A DNA stretch of 42,881 nt from Bacteroidia bacterium (GTDB lineage Bacteria; Bacteroidota; Bacteroidia; M30B66), in NCBI GenBank assembly GCA_019695235.1, contig JAIBAI010000020.1, positions 1 through 42,881 on the forward strand, read 5' to 3'. A program made the translations under genes and the position numbers. Every line of letters begins with the position of its first letter. Position 1 is the first letter of the stretch. The notes beneath the pieces are model-generated. The model searched no databases, had not been told where the DNA came from, and worked only from the letters and a program-made list of their open reading frames with translations. Shown here one piece after another: positions 24,484-34,100 of the stretch.

Positions 24484-25764
24484 TTATACAGGGCTTGTTT
24501 TTTTTCTTTTCCGGTGCCCTGCGATGGCATAATAAAAAATAAAACCATAGCAGGGAATAAGCAGCCAATAGGCATTTTGTCGGCCTACACTTGGCATGTC
24601 AGCAGCCAGTCCATATAACAGTGGTAGCAAAGCACCTCCGGCAATAGCCATGATAAGCAATGCCGAGGCAACAGGAATCAGCTTACCCAAGCCGTCAAGT
24701 GCAAGTGGCCAGATGGCAGGCCATACCAGGGCATTTGCCAGGCCCAGTAAGGCGATACACAACACTGCCTGATAGCCATTTAATTCAATTGCCAAAACAG
24801 TAAGCAGGCAGCCGAGTACTGCTGAAATAGCCAATGCTTTTGCCTGACTGATGAATTTTGGTATCAGGGCAATTCCGGCAAAATAGCCTAATACCATGGC
24901 GGCTAAGGTGAAAGAAGCGAAGTTTTTGGCCTGTGAAAGCGGTATGTGCTGTGCCTGACCAAACAAGCCAATGGTGTCGGCTGCAATTACTTCTGCTCCA
25001 ACATAAAGAAACAAGGCAATGACTCCAAGGCGCAACTGTGGGTATTGCAATGCCTGCCCAACTGTTCCCTTTACCAGTTCGGGTTCTGCTTCTATCTCCG
25101 GAAGCGCAGAAAAACGAATCCCAGCTGCCAGCAATAGCAAGGTAAAACCCATAAGCGCATAAGGTAAAATAACCCTCCGTGCTAATTCATCTAACATTGC
25201 AACTCTTTCAGGTTCGTTCAAAAGATGCACCTGACCCGTAATAGCATCTGCATCCTGAAGTATTACTGCTCCCATAATAAGTGGCGCCAATACCCCCGCA
25301 AACTTATTGCAAATACCCATGATTGAAATACGCTTAGCTGCGCTTTCGATGGGACCAATAATAGTCACATAAGGATTGGCTGCGGTCTGCAGCAGGGTAA
25401 GGCCTGTACCGATGATAAACAGCCCCATTAGAAAGAGTTCATAGGTGCGTGTGATGGCGGCCGGAATAAAAATGGCAGCACCTATTGCCATGATTACCAA
25501 TCCGACCATCATTCCCTTTTTCATGCCAAAGCGGCGTAGGATGCGCGACATCGGCAAGGCAGTAAAGAAGTAGGCAATGTAAAAGGCAAAAGCGACTAAC
25601 AGACTCTGGAAGTCGTTCAATTCACAAGCAATTTTCAGGTAGGGGATAAGTGTAGCATTGAGCCAGGTAATAAATCCAAAAAGAAAAAACAGGGTACCAA
25701 TGATGATGGTTGCCATCATGGTACCCTGCTTTGTAGTTTGTTCCTTCATCGTTGAATGCATCAA
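24484..25764 (-). CDS. Sugar:H+ symporter of the FucP/GluP (FHS) MFS family
   Basis: 426 residues with 12 predicted membrane helices. The opening FFLFGFITWLNATLIPYLKIACEL and the later LLQTAANPYVTIIGP motif are hallmarks of the fucose/glucose/galactose:H+ symporter family, which imports hexoses at the inner membrane. ATG 25764, 25761 or 25749 are all possible starts (MMHSTMKEQ). The exact sugar cannot be told; glucose/galactose or fucose are the usual ones. It lies in the long minus-strand run, 81 bases after the DUF4139 gene. Confidence 0.9.
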   Translation of the reverse strand: MMHSTMKEQTTKQGTMMATIIIGTLFFLFGFITWLNATLIPYLKIACELNDFQSLLVAFAFYIAYFFTALPMSRILRRFGMKKGMMVGLVIMAIGAAIFIPAAITRTYELFLMGLFIIGTGLTLLQTAANPYVTIIGPIESAAKRISIMGICNKFAGVLAPLIMGAVILQDADAITGQVHLLNEPERVAMLDELARRVILPYALMGFTLLLLAAGIRFSALPEIEAEPELVKGTVGQALQYPQLRLGVIALFLYVGAEVIAADTIGLFGQAQHIPLSQAKNFASFTLAAMVLGYFAGIALIPKFISQAKALAISAVLGCLLTVLAIELNGYQAVLCIALLGLANALVWPAIWPLALDGLGKLIPVASALLIMAIAGGALLPLLYGLAADMPSVGRQNAYWLLIPCYGFIFYYAIAGHRKRKKTSPV

Positions 25765-25845
25765 GGATGAAAAGTACTGTCTCCTAAATTGTCTGCCGGC
25801 CTTTCGTCAAATAGTTATCAACGGGTTCTTGCACACCGGAGCGGC

Positions 25846-27456
25846 TTAAAGTCCGCTGACAATAAATTTTTTCGGATAACGCACCGAGTAACTCATCGTC
25901 AACTTTTGATGTTCACCGGGCTTCAATTTAAGTTTCCAGCTAAGTTTTCCGGTTTCTGCATCGTACACAGCATTACTGCGTTCGAGCACTTCAATGCTGA
26001 TAGCTTCATTGCTACTTAACGGAATTTGATCTTCAAGTTCAATAGTTATTTCTGATTTCCGTGTGTTTTTTACGGTGATTTCAAAGGTTCTGGTCAGCTT
26101 TTTCATGCTACCGGTCAGGTTCTTCTCATTGAAATCCTTGACCAGTTTTCGTTCGATTTTTATCTGGTTATCACGACCCAGCGCCAAAGTAAGGGTATCA
26201 CCTGTTAACTGGGTATTGAACCATGATTTACCGATATAGTTGTTCTCGAAATAAACATTGGCATCGCCCGGGAGCAATTCGCTGTTTTGCCAGTCGCTGA
26301 TTTTAGCCACCAGAAAGGCATCGCGGTCAAGTTTTGGGATACTGAAATAGGAATAGCTTGCCGGAACGCTGTACTTCTGAATTTCAACAAAATTTTCTTT
26401 ACCACTGCTCAAAATGGTAAATGGGGTATTTATTCTGAATAGCGCATTGGTAGCTGTGCTATTGTCAACTATAACGTTTTCGGCCATTGATCTTGAACCA
26501 GCAGCATCCATTGCACTTGGAGCGCCTGTACTTTCAGGCGCATCTTCGTAGCGTAATGCCTTTGATTTCATCATCGGGCGCCTTATTTCATTGGGGTCAG
26601 TCAGGTACAATGTCCAGGGGTATAAGCTTGGCTGTGTGTTTCCAATAGATGGATTGCCGGTGCAGAGGGTGATGTCAACGTTTTTCCAGTCTTGCCCGGT
26701 GTTTTGAAACACATTGGCTTTGGCTGTGATTGATGCAGGCGCACCTACTTCTTTTACCCGGATGTCGTACAGAGGGCTCCAGCCGCAATTGCCAGTATAA
26801 TAGCTGAGTTCAAAGTTAACCGGTCCGGCAAGGGGAGCCGAAAGTTGTACCAATACCTCACCACTGGGTGTAGCTGAGGCACTACGTAATACATTCATTT
26901 GTTGCTGAATAAGTCGAATCCGTTCATTGATGCGTTCAACTTTATCTTCTGTTTCAAGTTTTTTCAGGCCGGTATCATTCATTCTTGTTCTTACGAACTC
27001 TGCCATCTTGGTTAATTCAGCAACGCTCACCCCTGAATTGGCGCCCCCAATAGACCTGTTTTCCTGAAGCATTGTAATTTCTTCGGTAAGGGCAAGTACC
27101 TGAATCTGCAGCCGGTCTGTTTGGGCGGTGTAAATTTTTAATGAATCTTCAAGCAGCTTGTATGCTTTATTATCCTGAGGTTGCAGGTAATTGACCTGAA
27201 AATCAACTGAGTAAATCAACACATTTGTGTTTGACTTCACCTGAACGGAGTTTTGGTCAATGCCGGCAGGAAGTCCAGTAAATAAGATTGATTGCATACC
27301 TTCTTTCAGACTCCCGGAAGCGGTTGCTGTGATTTGTGCCCCACTCAGGTACAGGGTAACATCTTTCGGCTTTGAGGTGATACGTAAGTCAGCATTAGTT
27401 TGTGCCACAATGGTATTGCCAACCAGCAAGCACAATGTGAGATAAATCATTTTCAT
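25846..27456 (-). CDS. Exported DUF4140/DUF4139 (mucoidy inhibitor A-like) protein
   Basis: 536 residues from ATG 27456 (MKMIYLTLCLLVGNTIVAQ signal peptide); the open frame extends to 27552 but that part overlaps the gamma carbonic anhydrase gene. An N-terminal DUF4140 region is seen (VTLYLSGAQITATASGSL ... FTGLPAGIDQNSVQV). A coiled-coil-rich stretch at about 95-190 (LLEDSLKIYTAQTDRLQIQVLALTEE) follows, then DUF4139 (FELSYYTGNCGWSPLYDIRV, VFQNTGQDWKNVDITLCTG, through the C-terminal WKLKLKPGEHQKLTMSYSVRYP). The family is a beta-rich envelope protein of unknown function in many bacteria. Confidence 0.87.
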   Translation of the reverse strand: MKMIYLTLCLLVGNTIVAQTNADLRITSKPKDVTLYLSGAQITATASGSLKEGMQSILFTGLPAGIDQNSVQVKSNTNVLIYSVDFQVNYLQPQDNKAYKLLEDSLKIYTAQTDRLQIQVLALTEEITMLQENRSIGGANSGVSVAELTKMAEFVRTRMNDTGLKKLETEDKVERINERIRLIQQQMNVLRSASATPSGEVLVQLSAPLAGPVNFELSYYTGNCGWSPLYDIRVKEVGAPASITAKANVFQNTGQDWKNVDITLCTGNPSIGNTQPSLYPWTLYLTDPNEIRRPMMKSKALRYEDAPESTGAPSAMDAAGSRSMAENVIVDNSTATNALFRINTPFTILSSGKENFVEIQKYSVPASYSYFSIPKLDRDAFLVAKISDWQNSELLPGDANVYFENNYIGKSWFNTQLTGDTLTLALGRDNQIKIERKLVKDFNEKNLTGSMKKLTRTFEITVKNTRKSEITIELEDQIPLSSNEAISIEVLERSNAVYDAETGKLSWKLKLKPGEHQKLTMSYSVRYPKKFIVSGL

Positions 27457-27499
27457 AATACAAGTTTTTTGTCTGAATTCAAAAATCAGACCAAACCGA

Positions 27500-28015
27500 T
27501 TATTCCTTGTACCATGAAGAGTAGAGCAAGTAATTATCGGCAATTCGGTCAATCTGCCCAGTCAGTAGTTCGGGGCTTACTTTTTTTACTGGTTTGGCTG
27601 GAACTCCAGCCCATATCCAACCTGATTCAATAATTGAATTTTCAAGTACCACAGCACCGGCGGCAATAATGCTACCAGAATGAACAACAGCGTTGTCCAT
27701 AATGATAGCTCCCATGCCTACCAGCACATTATCATGCAGGGTGCAGCCATGTACAAGGGCGTTATGACCAATTGAAACCCTATTGCCAATATTGGTTGCT
27801 GCCTTCATGTAGGTACAATGTATAATGGCACCATCCTGTACATTTACCTTGTTGCCCATCCTGATACTGTTCACATCTCCCCGAAGTACTGCATTGTACC
27901 ATATACTGCAATCATCGCCCATTACAACGTCACCGATAATTACGGCAGTTTCTGCCAGAAAGCAGTTGTTTCCAACAACAGGGCTAATTCCTTTAAGGGT
28001 TTTGATGACAGGCAT
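27500..28015 (-). CDS. Gamma-carbonic-anhydrase-like left-handed beta-helix protein
   Basis: 171 residues of hexapeptide repeats in the YrdA/PaaY/CaiE family. The putative metal-binding His residues are present (GAIIHCTY, SIGHNALVHG), as are WYNAVLRGD and the end segment GWIWAGVPAKPVK. Proteins of this group form trimers with a metal at the subunit interface. Some hydrate CO2 or cleave thioesters, but the activity of this subgroup is often not shown. It follows hisS by 30 bases. Confidence 0.9.
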   Translation of the reverse strand: MPVIKTLKGISPVVGNNCFLAETAVIIGDVVMGDDCSIWYNAVLRGDVNSIRMGNKVNVQDGAIIHCTYMKAATNIGNRVSIGHNALVHGCTLHDNVLVGMGAIIMDNAVVHSGSIIAAGAVVLENSIIESGWIWAGVPAKPVKKVSPELLTGQIDRIADNYLLYSSWYKE

Positions 28016-28045
28016 TGTGAGGAGTGAATTGAAGGTGAGGCGTAA

Positions 28046-29467
28046 TTATAAAAGTAGGGTGTGCAGGTCCTGGATAGGGTTTATGGTTTGTTCGCCCGAT
28101 TGAAGATGCTTTAATTCAATCATGGGTTTTTCACGGTTTCTAACGTCTTCGCCAAAGAGGCCCACGTAGGGTATGCCTTTTTTCTCGGCAAACTCAAATT
28201 GCTTTCTGATTTTTACTGCTTCAGGGTACAGCTCACAGCTAATTCCCTGGGCACGTAAATCATGAACAAGTGAAAGGGCAGCCAGCTCGTCATTGCCACC
28301 AAAATTAATCATTAAGAGGCGGGTGGTACCCAAAAGTTCTTCCGGAAAGCATTTCAATTGCTCCATAATGTCGTAAATACGATCGGCCCCAAATGAAATG
28401 CCCACCCCCGGCACCCCCGGTAATCCAAAAATACCAGTAAGGTTGTCGTAACGACCACCTCCGCCGATACTGCCAAATGGTATATCACGGGCTTTTACTT
28501 CAAGAATGGTTCCGGTGTAGTAATTAAGTCCTCTTGCGAGGGTAAGGTCAAGTTGAAGTTTTGCCTGTTTGAGTGGTTTTGCCTGGTTTGCTTCAAAGTA
28601 TGCAAGTACCTGGCGTATTTCAGCGATTCCAAGTTTTCCAGTTTCAGACGTGCTGAGGTAGGTGTCAAGAAAATCGAGCTGTTCATTGTTGGTTCCTTTT
28701 ATTGAGAACAGCGGACTTAGGAGTTCGATTGCCTGATGGCTAACACCTTTTGCAAGCATTTCCTCTTCAACTTTGTCGCGGCCGATTTTATCTAATTTGT
28801 CTAAGGCAACAGTAATGTCAGTGAGCCTGTCAGGTTCTCCAATTACTTCGGCGATACCAGATAGGATTTTCCGGTTGTTGAGTAAAATATTGACAGGAAT
28901 CCGAAGTGCCGCAAACACATCATCATAGATGCGGATAAACTCAGCTTCATTGATCATTGAGCTAGTGCCAACTACGTCGGCATCGCATTGCCAGAACTCT
29001 CTGTATCTGCCTTTCTGTGGTCTGTCGGCACGCCATACCGGTTGAATCTGATAACGTTTGAAGGGGAAGGCCAGTTTATCGCGGTTCATTGCAACAAAGC
29101 GGGCGAATGGAACGGTGAGGTCGTATCGTAATGCTTTTTCGCAAATCAGTGGACTAAGCATTTTTTCATGCAGGAGTTCCGAAAGTAGAACCGTGTTTGA
29201 TTCAGGTTTCACAGGGGGCTTTTCAGCATTCAGTGAAATTCGGATATCTTTCAGGTATTCGCCTGAGTTGAGGATTTTAAAAATAAGCCGGTCGCCTTCA
29301 TCGCCATATTTCCCGGTGAGGGTATCGAGGTTTTCCATGGCCGGCGTTTCCAGCGGATGGAAGCCGTAGAGTTCAAAAATGCGCCGGATTTGGTCGAATA
29401 TGTATCTTCGTTGAATGACTTCAAGCGGTGCGAAGTCGCGTGTTCCTTTTGGCAGGGATGGCTTCAT
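28046..29467 (-). CDS. hisS: Histidyl-tRNA synthetase
   Basis: 473 residues. Class II motifs are present: motif 1 begins after LPKGTRDFAPLEV; motif 2 has YQIQPVWRADRPQKGRYREFWQCDADVVG; the HisRS-specific LARGLNYYTGTILEV and GGGGRYDNLTGIFG bind histidine; motif 3 is GVGISFGADRIYDIM. The C-terminal anticodon-binding domain follows (LGTTRLLMINFGGNDEL). The enzyme charges tRNA-His in the cytoplasm and is essential. Its ATG overlaps the stop of the upstream lipoprotein gene (ATGA). Confidence 0.97.
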   Translation of the reverse strand: MKPSLPKGTRDFAPLEVIQRRYIFDQIRRIFELYGFHPLETPAMENLDTLTGKYGDEGDRLIFKILNSGEYLKDIRISLNAEKPPVKPESNTVLLSELLHEKMLSPLICEKALRYDLTVPFARFVAMNRDKLAFPFKRYQIQPVWRADRPQKGRYREFWQCDADVVGTSSMINEAEFIRIYDDVFAALRIPVNILLNNRKILSGIAEVIGEPDRLTDITVALDKLDKIGRDKVEEEMLAKGVSHQAIELLSPLFSIKGTNNEQLDFLDTYLSTSETGKLGIAEIRQVLAYFEANQAKPLKQAKLQLDLTLARGLNYYTGTILEVKARDIPFGSIGGGGRYDNLTGIFGLPGVPGVGISFGADRIYDIMEQLKCFPEELLGTTRLLMINFGGNDELAALSLVHDLRAQGISCELYPEAVKIRKQFEFAEKKGIPYVGLFGEDVRNREKPMIELKHLQSGEQTINPIQDLHTLLL

Positions 29468-29997
29468 GGGCGCAAAGGTACATTTTGCCCGCTGTTCAAA
29501 TCATTCCTTTCGCGAAAAACCTTTCCGGCCAGTTGTACCTGTTCAAACCCTTTTTCAGCAAGTACTTTCACTTCATCGTTCAGAAACCCAAGCCTTGCTT
29601 CGTCACTTTCGTTAAAACGCTCAGTAGGTTTTTCAAGCAGCTTGGCTATTTCCGGTGCTTTTTGCCTTACAATTTGTTGGTAGTTCTTCAGGCATAATTC
29701 TACTGCCAGGCGCAAACTACTATCGTTATTACAGTTGCCCATTATTTTCACATTCTCAAGCTTAGCTGCCAAATTTGCGTCCCATTGGTCGGCCCGGTAC
29801 TGTTCAGGATGTTGGGCCAATGTTTGATTGATTTGTTCGAGGATGTATGCAGCCCTTGCCTGTGTGGCCATTAAACTATCGTGATAGCTGAGAGGGTCGG
29901 GCTTTTGCGCTCCATTACAGGAGATAAATACAGCGATAAAAGCCAAAATGCATAAAATCGAAAATTTTTGGAGGGCAGAATGTATGAATGTGCTCAA
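29464..29997 (-). CDS. Putative lipoprotein of unknown function
   Basis: 177 residues. The N-terminus has a hydrophobic segment ending in a lipobox-like AVFISC, with the Cys near residue 27, followed by NGAQKPDPLSYHDSL. The rest is helical and charged (YILEQINQTLAQHPEQYRADQWDANLAAKLENVK). No family was recognised; such small helical lipoproteins are common in Bacteroidota. It overlaps the fatty acid hydroxylase gene and hisS by four bases each. Confidence 0.75.
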   Translation of the reverse strand: MSTFIHSALQKFSILCILAFIAVFISCNGAQKPDPLSYHDSLMATQARAAYILEQINQTLAQHPEQYRADQWDANLAAKLENVKIMGNCNNDSSLRLAVELCLKNYQQIVRQKAPEIAKLLEKPTERFNESDEARLGFLNDEVKVLAEKGFEQVQLAGKVFRERNDLNSGQNVPLRP

Positions 29998-30632
29998 TTT
30001 GGGATATTATTTTCTTGGGTCCGGGCTGATTTTTTTGGCATGGTATTAAAAACCAAATCCCATAAGGGTGAACTTACCCCAAATGCCTTGTCAGGATATT
30101 TGTAATGGTGCAGGGAATGGTGGGTCCACCAGAATTTGAAGTTTCTGAAAGGCTTTCTTGCATGGATGATAAAATGGATGTAGGCGTACACGAAATATCC
30201 GGCCAAAAACCCGGGAAGGAATGCATAGACTTTGTTTTGAAGCAAGGCCCAAAAAAGGCAGTAGAATGCGAGTACGAAAAGTGTTCCAGGGGCAGGAGGC
30301 ATAAATACACGTTTTACATCGCGGGGGTATGCATGATGAATGCCATGCAGGATATAGGTGAATCGCTGCACCCATTTGGCTTCGCTGACCCAGTGAAAAA
30401 GGAAGCGATGCAAAATGTATTCGAAGAAGGTCCAGGCAAACAGACCCGCAAGAAACCACAAAAAGGTGTGGTATAGAGACGTCTGTGCATTCAGCTTCGT
30501 GTTGAGCCAAAGCAGAACGCCGGCATAGAGGCCTACCCAGGTAAAAGTAATAAGCGGTGAGGTTTTGGATAAGAATTCCAAAACCGGATTTTTAAAGATG
30601 ACACCCGAGGCCTTATTTTCGATGTTTTTCAT
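29994..30632 (-). CDS. Fatty acid hydroxylase / sterol desaturase family protein
   Basis: 212 residues with about four membrane helices and the His boxes of the family: HRFLFH, HGIHHAYPRD, HFIIHARK and HHSLHHYKYPD. These ligate a di-iron centre. The similarity is closest to fatty-acid 2-hydroxylase-type enzymes that modify lipid acyl chains (for example, of sphingolipids or ornithine lipids) in the inner membrane; the substrate cannot be told. It lies 69 bases downstream of aconitase and overlaps the lipoprotein gene. Confidence 0.88.
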   Translation of the reverse strand: MKNIENKASGVIFKNPVLEFLSKTSPLITFTWVGLYAGVLLWLNTKLNAQTSLYHTFLWFLAGLFAWTFFEYILHRFLFHWVSEAKWVQRFTYILHGIHHAYPRDVKRVFMPPAPGTLFVLAFYCLFWALLQNKVYAFLPGFLAGYFVYAYIHFIIHARKPFRNFKFWWTHHSLHHYKYPDKAFGVSSPLWDLVFNTMPKKSARTQENNIPN

Positions 30633-30701
30633 AAGGATTAGGATTGTTGTTAAACGGGGTTAATCAGGCCATATTGCGTGATTATGCTACAGGTAATTCC
30701 C

Positions 30702-32966
30702 TCATGCCAGTTGCTTTTTGATGAGATTCAGTGCAGAGCCTGCCTTAAACCATTCAATTTGCCCTTCGTTGTAGGTATGATTAAGCTTAATGTTTTCTTC
30801 AGAGCCGTTGGCATGGCTAATTTTCAGCGTTACCTGTTTCCCTTCTGCAAAGCTGCTGAGGTCAGTAAACGCAAAGGTGTCGTCTTCCTGAATCTTATCG
30901 TAATCGGCTTTGTCGGCGAAGGTAAAGGCGAGCATCCCTTGTTTTTTCAGGTTGGTTTCATGTATCCGGGCAAAAGATTTAACGATAACCGCTCTAACGC
31001 CCAGGAACCGTGGTTCCATAGCGGCATGTTCACGTGAAGAGCCTTCTCCGTAATTTTCATCACCTACCACAATGGAGCCAATGCCGGCTGCCTTGTAGGC
31101 TCTTTGTGTAGCCGGAACCGCACCGTATTCGCCAGTAAGCTGGTTTTTTACATTGTCGGTTTTGTCGTTAAAAAAGTTTACTGCCCCGATAAGCATGTTA
31201 TTGGAGATATTATCGAGATGTCCGCGGTATTTCAACCAAGGGCCTGCCATAGAAATATGGTCGGTGGTACATTTGCCTTTCACCTTGATAAGCAGTTTCA
31301 GGCCACTAAGGTTCGTCCCGTCCCATGGGGTGAAATTGGCAAGTAGTTGCAAGCGGTCTGATTTTGGGTCAACAATTACCTGCACCTGGCTACCATCTGC
31401 TGCCGGTGCCTGGTATCCTGCGTCTTCCACTGCAAATCCTTTCAGGGGAAGCTCAACGCCCATTGGCTCGTCGAGTTTTACGTTTTCACCTTTTTCATTT
31501 ACCAGGGTATCGGTGATGGGGTTAAAGGTCAAATCACCTGCGATAGCAAAGGCAGTAACCAGTTCGGGCGAAGCAACAAATGCATGGGTATTGGGGTTTC
31601 CATCGTTTCTTTTGGCAAAATTTCGGTTGAACGAGGTGATGATTGAGTTTTTCTCTCCTTTTTCAGCACCATGTCTTGCCCATTGGCCGATACAAGGGCC
31701 ACAGGCATTTGCCAGCACCATACCACCAATTTTATCAAATTCTTTCAGAAACCCATCGCGTTCAACGGTATAGCGTACCTGTTCAGAGCCGGGGGTGATT
31801 GTAAATTCTGCTTTTGCCTTGAGTCCTTTTTCGGCAGCTTGCCTTGCTAATGAAGCTGAGCGGCTGATATCTTCATAAGAGGAGTTGGTACACGAGCCAA
31901 TCAGGCCAACATCTAATTTAGCCGGCCAGTTGTTTTCTTTAACAGCGGTAGCAAATTTACTCAGAGGCCAGGCCAGGTCAGGGGTAAACGGTCCATTCAC
32001 ATGTGGTTCTAATTCGCTCAGGTTGATTTCGATTACCTGGTCGAAATATTTCTCAGGTTGCGCATAAACCTCAGCGTCACCACGCAGGTGCTCAGCAATA
32101 TTATCGGCCATATCAGCAACCGAGGCACGTTCAGTACCACGCAGGTAATCTGCCATTTTTTGGTCATACCCAAACACAGAAGTGGTAGCACCTATTTCGG
32201 CGCCCATGTTGCAGATGGTACCTTTTCCGGTACAGGAGAGGGCGTCGGCTCCCGGGCCAAAATATTCAAGAATAGCACCGGTACCTCCTTTTACTGTAAG
32301 GATACCCGCAACCTTGAGGATAACGTCTTTTGAGGAAGTCCAGCCACTAAGTTTGCCAGTAAGTTTCACGCCAATCAGTTTTGGGAATTTAAGTTCCCAG
32401 GGCATGCCCGCCATCACATCAACTGCATCAGCGCCCCCCACGCCAATAGCAATCATACCAAGGCCGCCGGCATTTACGGTATGGCTATCGGTTCCGATCA
32501 TCATTCCTCCGGGGAATGCGTAATTTTCGAGTACCACCTGGTGAATAATACCCGCACCGGGCTTCCAGAATCCGATTCCGTACTTATTAGAAACTGAGGA
32601 AAGGAAATCGTAAACCTCTGAGTTCACGTCTAATGCGGTTGCCAAATCAGATGCAGCACCTGTTTTTGCTTGTATAAGGTGGTCGCAATGAACGGTACTG
32701 GGTACAGCAACTTTTTTACGACCGGCTTGCATAAATTGCAATAGTGCCATTTGTGCTGTTGCATCTTGCATGGCTACCCGGTCGGGGTTAAAATCAACAT
32801 AAGATTTGCCCCTTTCGTACGGTTTTGCGGGCAGTGTTTCGCTCAGGTGAGCATAAAGAATTTTTTCGATAAGGGTTAAGGGTTTGCCAACCAGGCTGCG
32901 GGCAGCGTTAACTTTAGGTCCGAAATTGGCGTAAACGCCCTTAATCATTTCAATGTCGAATGCCAT
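30702..32966 (-). CDS. acn: Aconitate hydratase, mitochondrial type
   Basis: 754 residues, the length of mitochondrial-type aconitases rather than AcnA (~890) or AcnB (~860). Iron-sulfur ligand Cys occur in [15 protein letters not shown] and [10 protein letters not shown]. The substrate-binding [20 protein letters not shown] and the swivel-domain [21 protein letters not shown] are present. It converts citrate to isocitrate through cis-aconitate in the TCA cycle. Only 159 bases lie upstream, before the YjbR gene. Confidence 0.96.
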   Translation of the reverse strand: MAFDIEMIKGVYANFGPKVNAARSLVGKPLTLIEKILYAHLSETLPAKPYERGKSYVDFNPDRVAMQDATAQMALLQFMQAGRKKVAVPSTVHCDHLIQAKTGAASDLATALDVNSEVYDFLSSVSNKYGIGFWKPGAGIIHQVVLENYAFPGGMMIGTDSHTVNAGGLGMIAIGVGGADAVDVMAGMPWELKFPKLIGVKLTGKLSGWTSSKDVILKVAGILTVKGGTGAILEYFGPGADALSCTGKGTICNMGAEIGATTSVFGYDQKMADYLRGTERASVADMADNIAEHLRGDAEVYAQPEKYFDQVIEINLSELEPHVNGPFTPDLAWPLSKFATAVKENNWPAKLDVGLIGSCTNSSYEDISRSASLARQAAEKGLKAKAEFTITPGSEQVRYTVERDGFLKEFDKIGGMVLANACGPCIGQWARHGAEKGEKNSIITSFNRNFAKRNDGNPNTHAFVASPELVTAFAIAGDLTFNPITDTLVNEKGENVKLDEPMGVELPLKGFAVEDAGYQAPAADGSQVQVIVDPKSDRLQLLANFTPWDGTNLSGLKLLIKVKGKCTTDHISMAGPWLKYRGHLDNISNNMLIGAVNFFNDKTDNVKNQLTGEYGAVPATQRAYKAAGIGSIVVGDENYGEGSSREHAAMEPRFLGVRAVIVKSFARIHETNLKKQGMLAFTFADKADYDKIQEDDTFAFTDLSSFAEGKQVTLKISHANGSEENIKLNHTYNEGQIEWFKAGSALNLIKKQLA

Positions 32967-33125
32967 AATTCAATTGCTTTTAAAGAGTATAGATTTCCGT
33001 TTGCGAAATTATCCAAATTATCCCATTTTTTTATAGGTTGGTTTGAATAAAAACCAAACACGATTTGTTTGTTGAATACTTTTATTAGCGGAGGTACAAC
33101 ACTTGCAGGCTTACAGCTATCTGGT

Positions 33126-33461
33126 TCAGGTTCTAAGCCTTTTAGGCAGACTGTTCCAAACCAATCGGTAGGCATCTGTGATAAGTTGTGTGATAAAAAC
33201 ATCTGACAAGTGTTCGTAATACAACGTATTCCAATGTTTTTTGTTCATGTGGTAACCGGGAATGATTTCCGGATATTGTGCGCGCAGCTCAATGGCTTTT
33301 TCGGGCTCGCATTTCAGATTGATGGTACGTACTTCAGATAGCGATAGCAGGGCAAATATTTTGCCATGTACCCTGAACACCAGTACAGCGTCACCGAAGG
33401 GCATATCTTCGGATGTGTTTTCAAGTTGAAGGCAAAAATCACGAATAGTTTCAATATTCAT
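33126..33461 (-). CDS. MmcQ/YjbR family protein
   Basis: 111 residues with the family pattern: MNIETIRDFCLQLENTSEDMPFGD at the start, then FRVHGKIFALLSL, LKCEPEKAIELR, and MNKKHWNTLYYE near the end, with a final helix DAYRLVWNSLPKRL. Members of PF04237 resemble cytoplasmic DNA-binding folds; the role is unclear. It overlaps the Lrp-type regulator by 11 bases, so both are probably one transcription unit. Confidence 0.9.
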   Translation of the reverse strand: MNIETIRDFCLQLENTSEDMPFGDAVLVFRVHGKIFALLSLSEVRTINLKCEPEKAIELRAQYPEIIPGYHMNKKHWNTLYYEHLSDVFITQLITDAYRLVWNSLPKRLRT

Positions 33462-33927
33462 ATTTCAGCGGAAGCACCCTGGAGTTTTTTAACTCAGAAA
33501 TCATCAACATGGTGTGCAGACTCCCAATTTCATCCATACGGCTGAGGTTTTCAGAAATGAGTTTCTCAAAAGCCGGAATATCAGTTACCATAATCTTCAT
33601 CAGGTAGTCGGAGTTGCCGGTTACCTGATAGCATTCAACAATTTCGGGGAGTTCAGCAATGCGTTTTTTAAATTTCACAACCACATTGTCAACTTGACGG
33701 CTCAGCGAAACTTGTATAAAAACGCAAACGCCCAGTTTTAGCTTAATGCGGTTAAGTTTGGCATGATACCCTTCAATGATTTTGGCTTTTTCAAGTTTTT
33801 TAACTCTTTCGAGGGTTGGGGCTGGTGAGAGGCCAATTCTGGCACTAATTTCAAGGTTTGTCATTCTGCAATCTTGTTGTAACAATTGCAGAATTTTATA
33901 GTCTAATGCATCCAGTTTGTCGCTCAT
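33451..33927 (-). CDS. Lrp/AsnC-family transcriptional regulator
   Basis: 158 residues, the normal length. The N-terminal HTH reads DYKILQLLQQDCRMTNLEISARIGLSPAPTLERVKKLEKAKII, and the C-terminal RAM ligand domain runs from about 70, with ECYQVTGNSDYLMKIMVTD. Such regulators sense amino acids and control metabolism genes. The target is unknown; YjbR overlaps its 3' end. Confidence 0.93.
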   Translation of the reverse strand: MSDKLDALDYKILQLLQQDCRMTNLEISARIGLSPAPTLERVKKLEKAKIIEGYHAKLNRIKLKLGVCVFIQVSLSRQVDNVVVKFKKRIAELPEIVECYQVTGNSDYLMKIMVTDIPAFEKLISENLSRMDEIGSLHTMLMISELKNSRVLPLKYEY

Positions 33928-33961
33928 GCCTGTTGTTTTGACATCAATTTACCGGAATAAG

Positions 33962-34021
33962 AGAAATGAATTTATTCTGCCGGAAGGTGTGAATACTGCG
34001 TCAGAATTTCATTTCTTTTTT
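33962..34021. other. Imperfect long hairpin between the kinase and Lrp genes
   Basis: AGAAATGA (33962-33969) pairs with TCATTTCT (34009-34016), and inside it TTCTG (33975-33979) pairs with CAGAA (34002-34006). A T-run (to 34020) follows on the + strand. On the minus strand, the direction of the genes, the T-run is weak, so function is uncertain. Confidence 0.35.
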
Positions 34022-34100
34022 TGTCCGGTAACGACAAATTTAACTGAATTTATATTTAATTGTTTGAAATTGTTAAGTAAAATTTGTTTCACACTGAAAC

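Noticed and set aside
29473-29480. TAnnTTTG match (minus strand) before hisS
   Set aside because: It lies within the overlapping lipoprotein gene six bases before the hisS ATG, and the tight overlaps indicate read-through from upstream; a chance match is as likely.
30105-30476. Plus-strand 123-residue frame opposite the fatty acid hydroxylase gene
   Set aside because: It lies wholly antisense to a gene with clear His boxes and has no recognisable domain.
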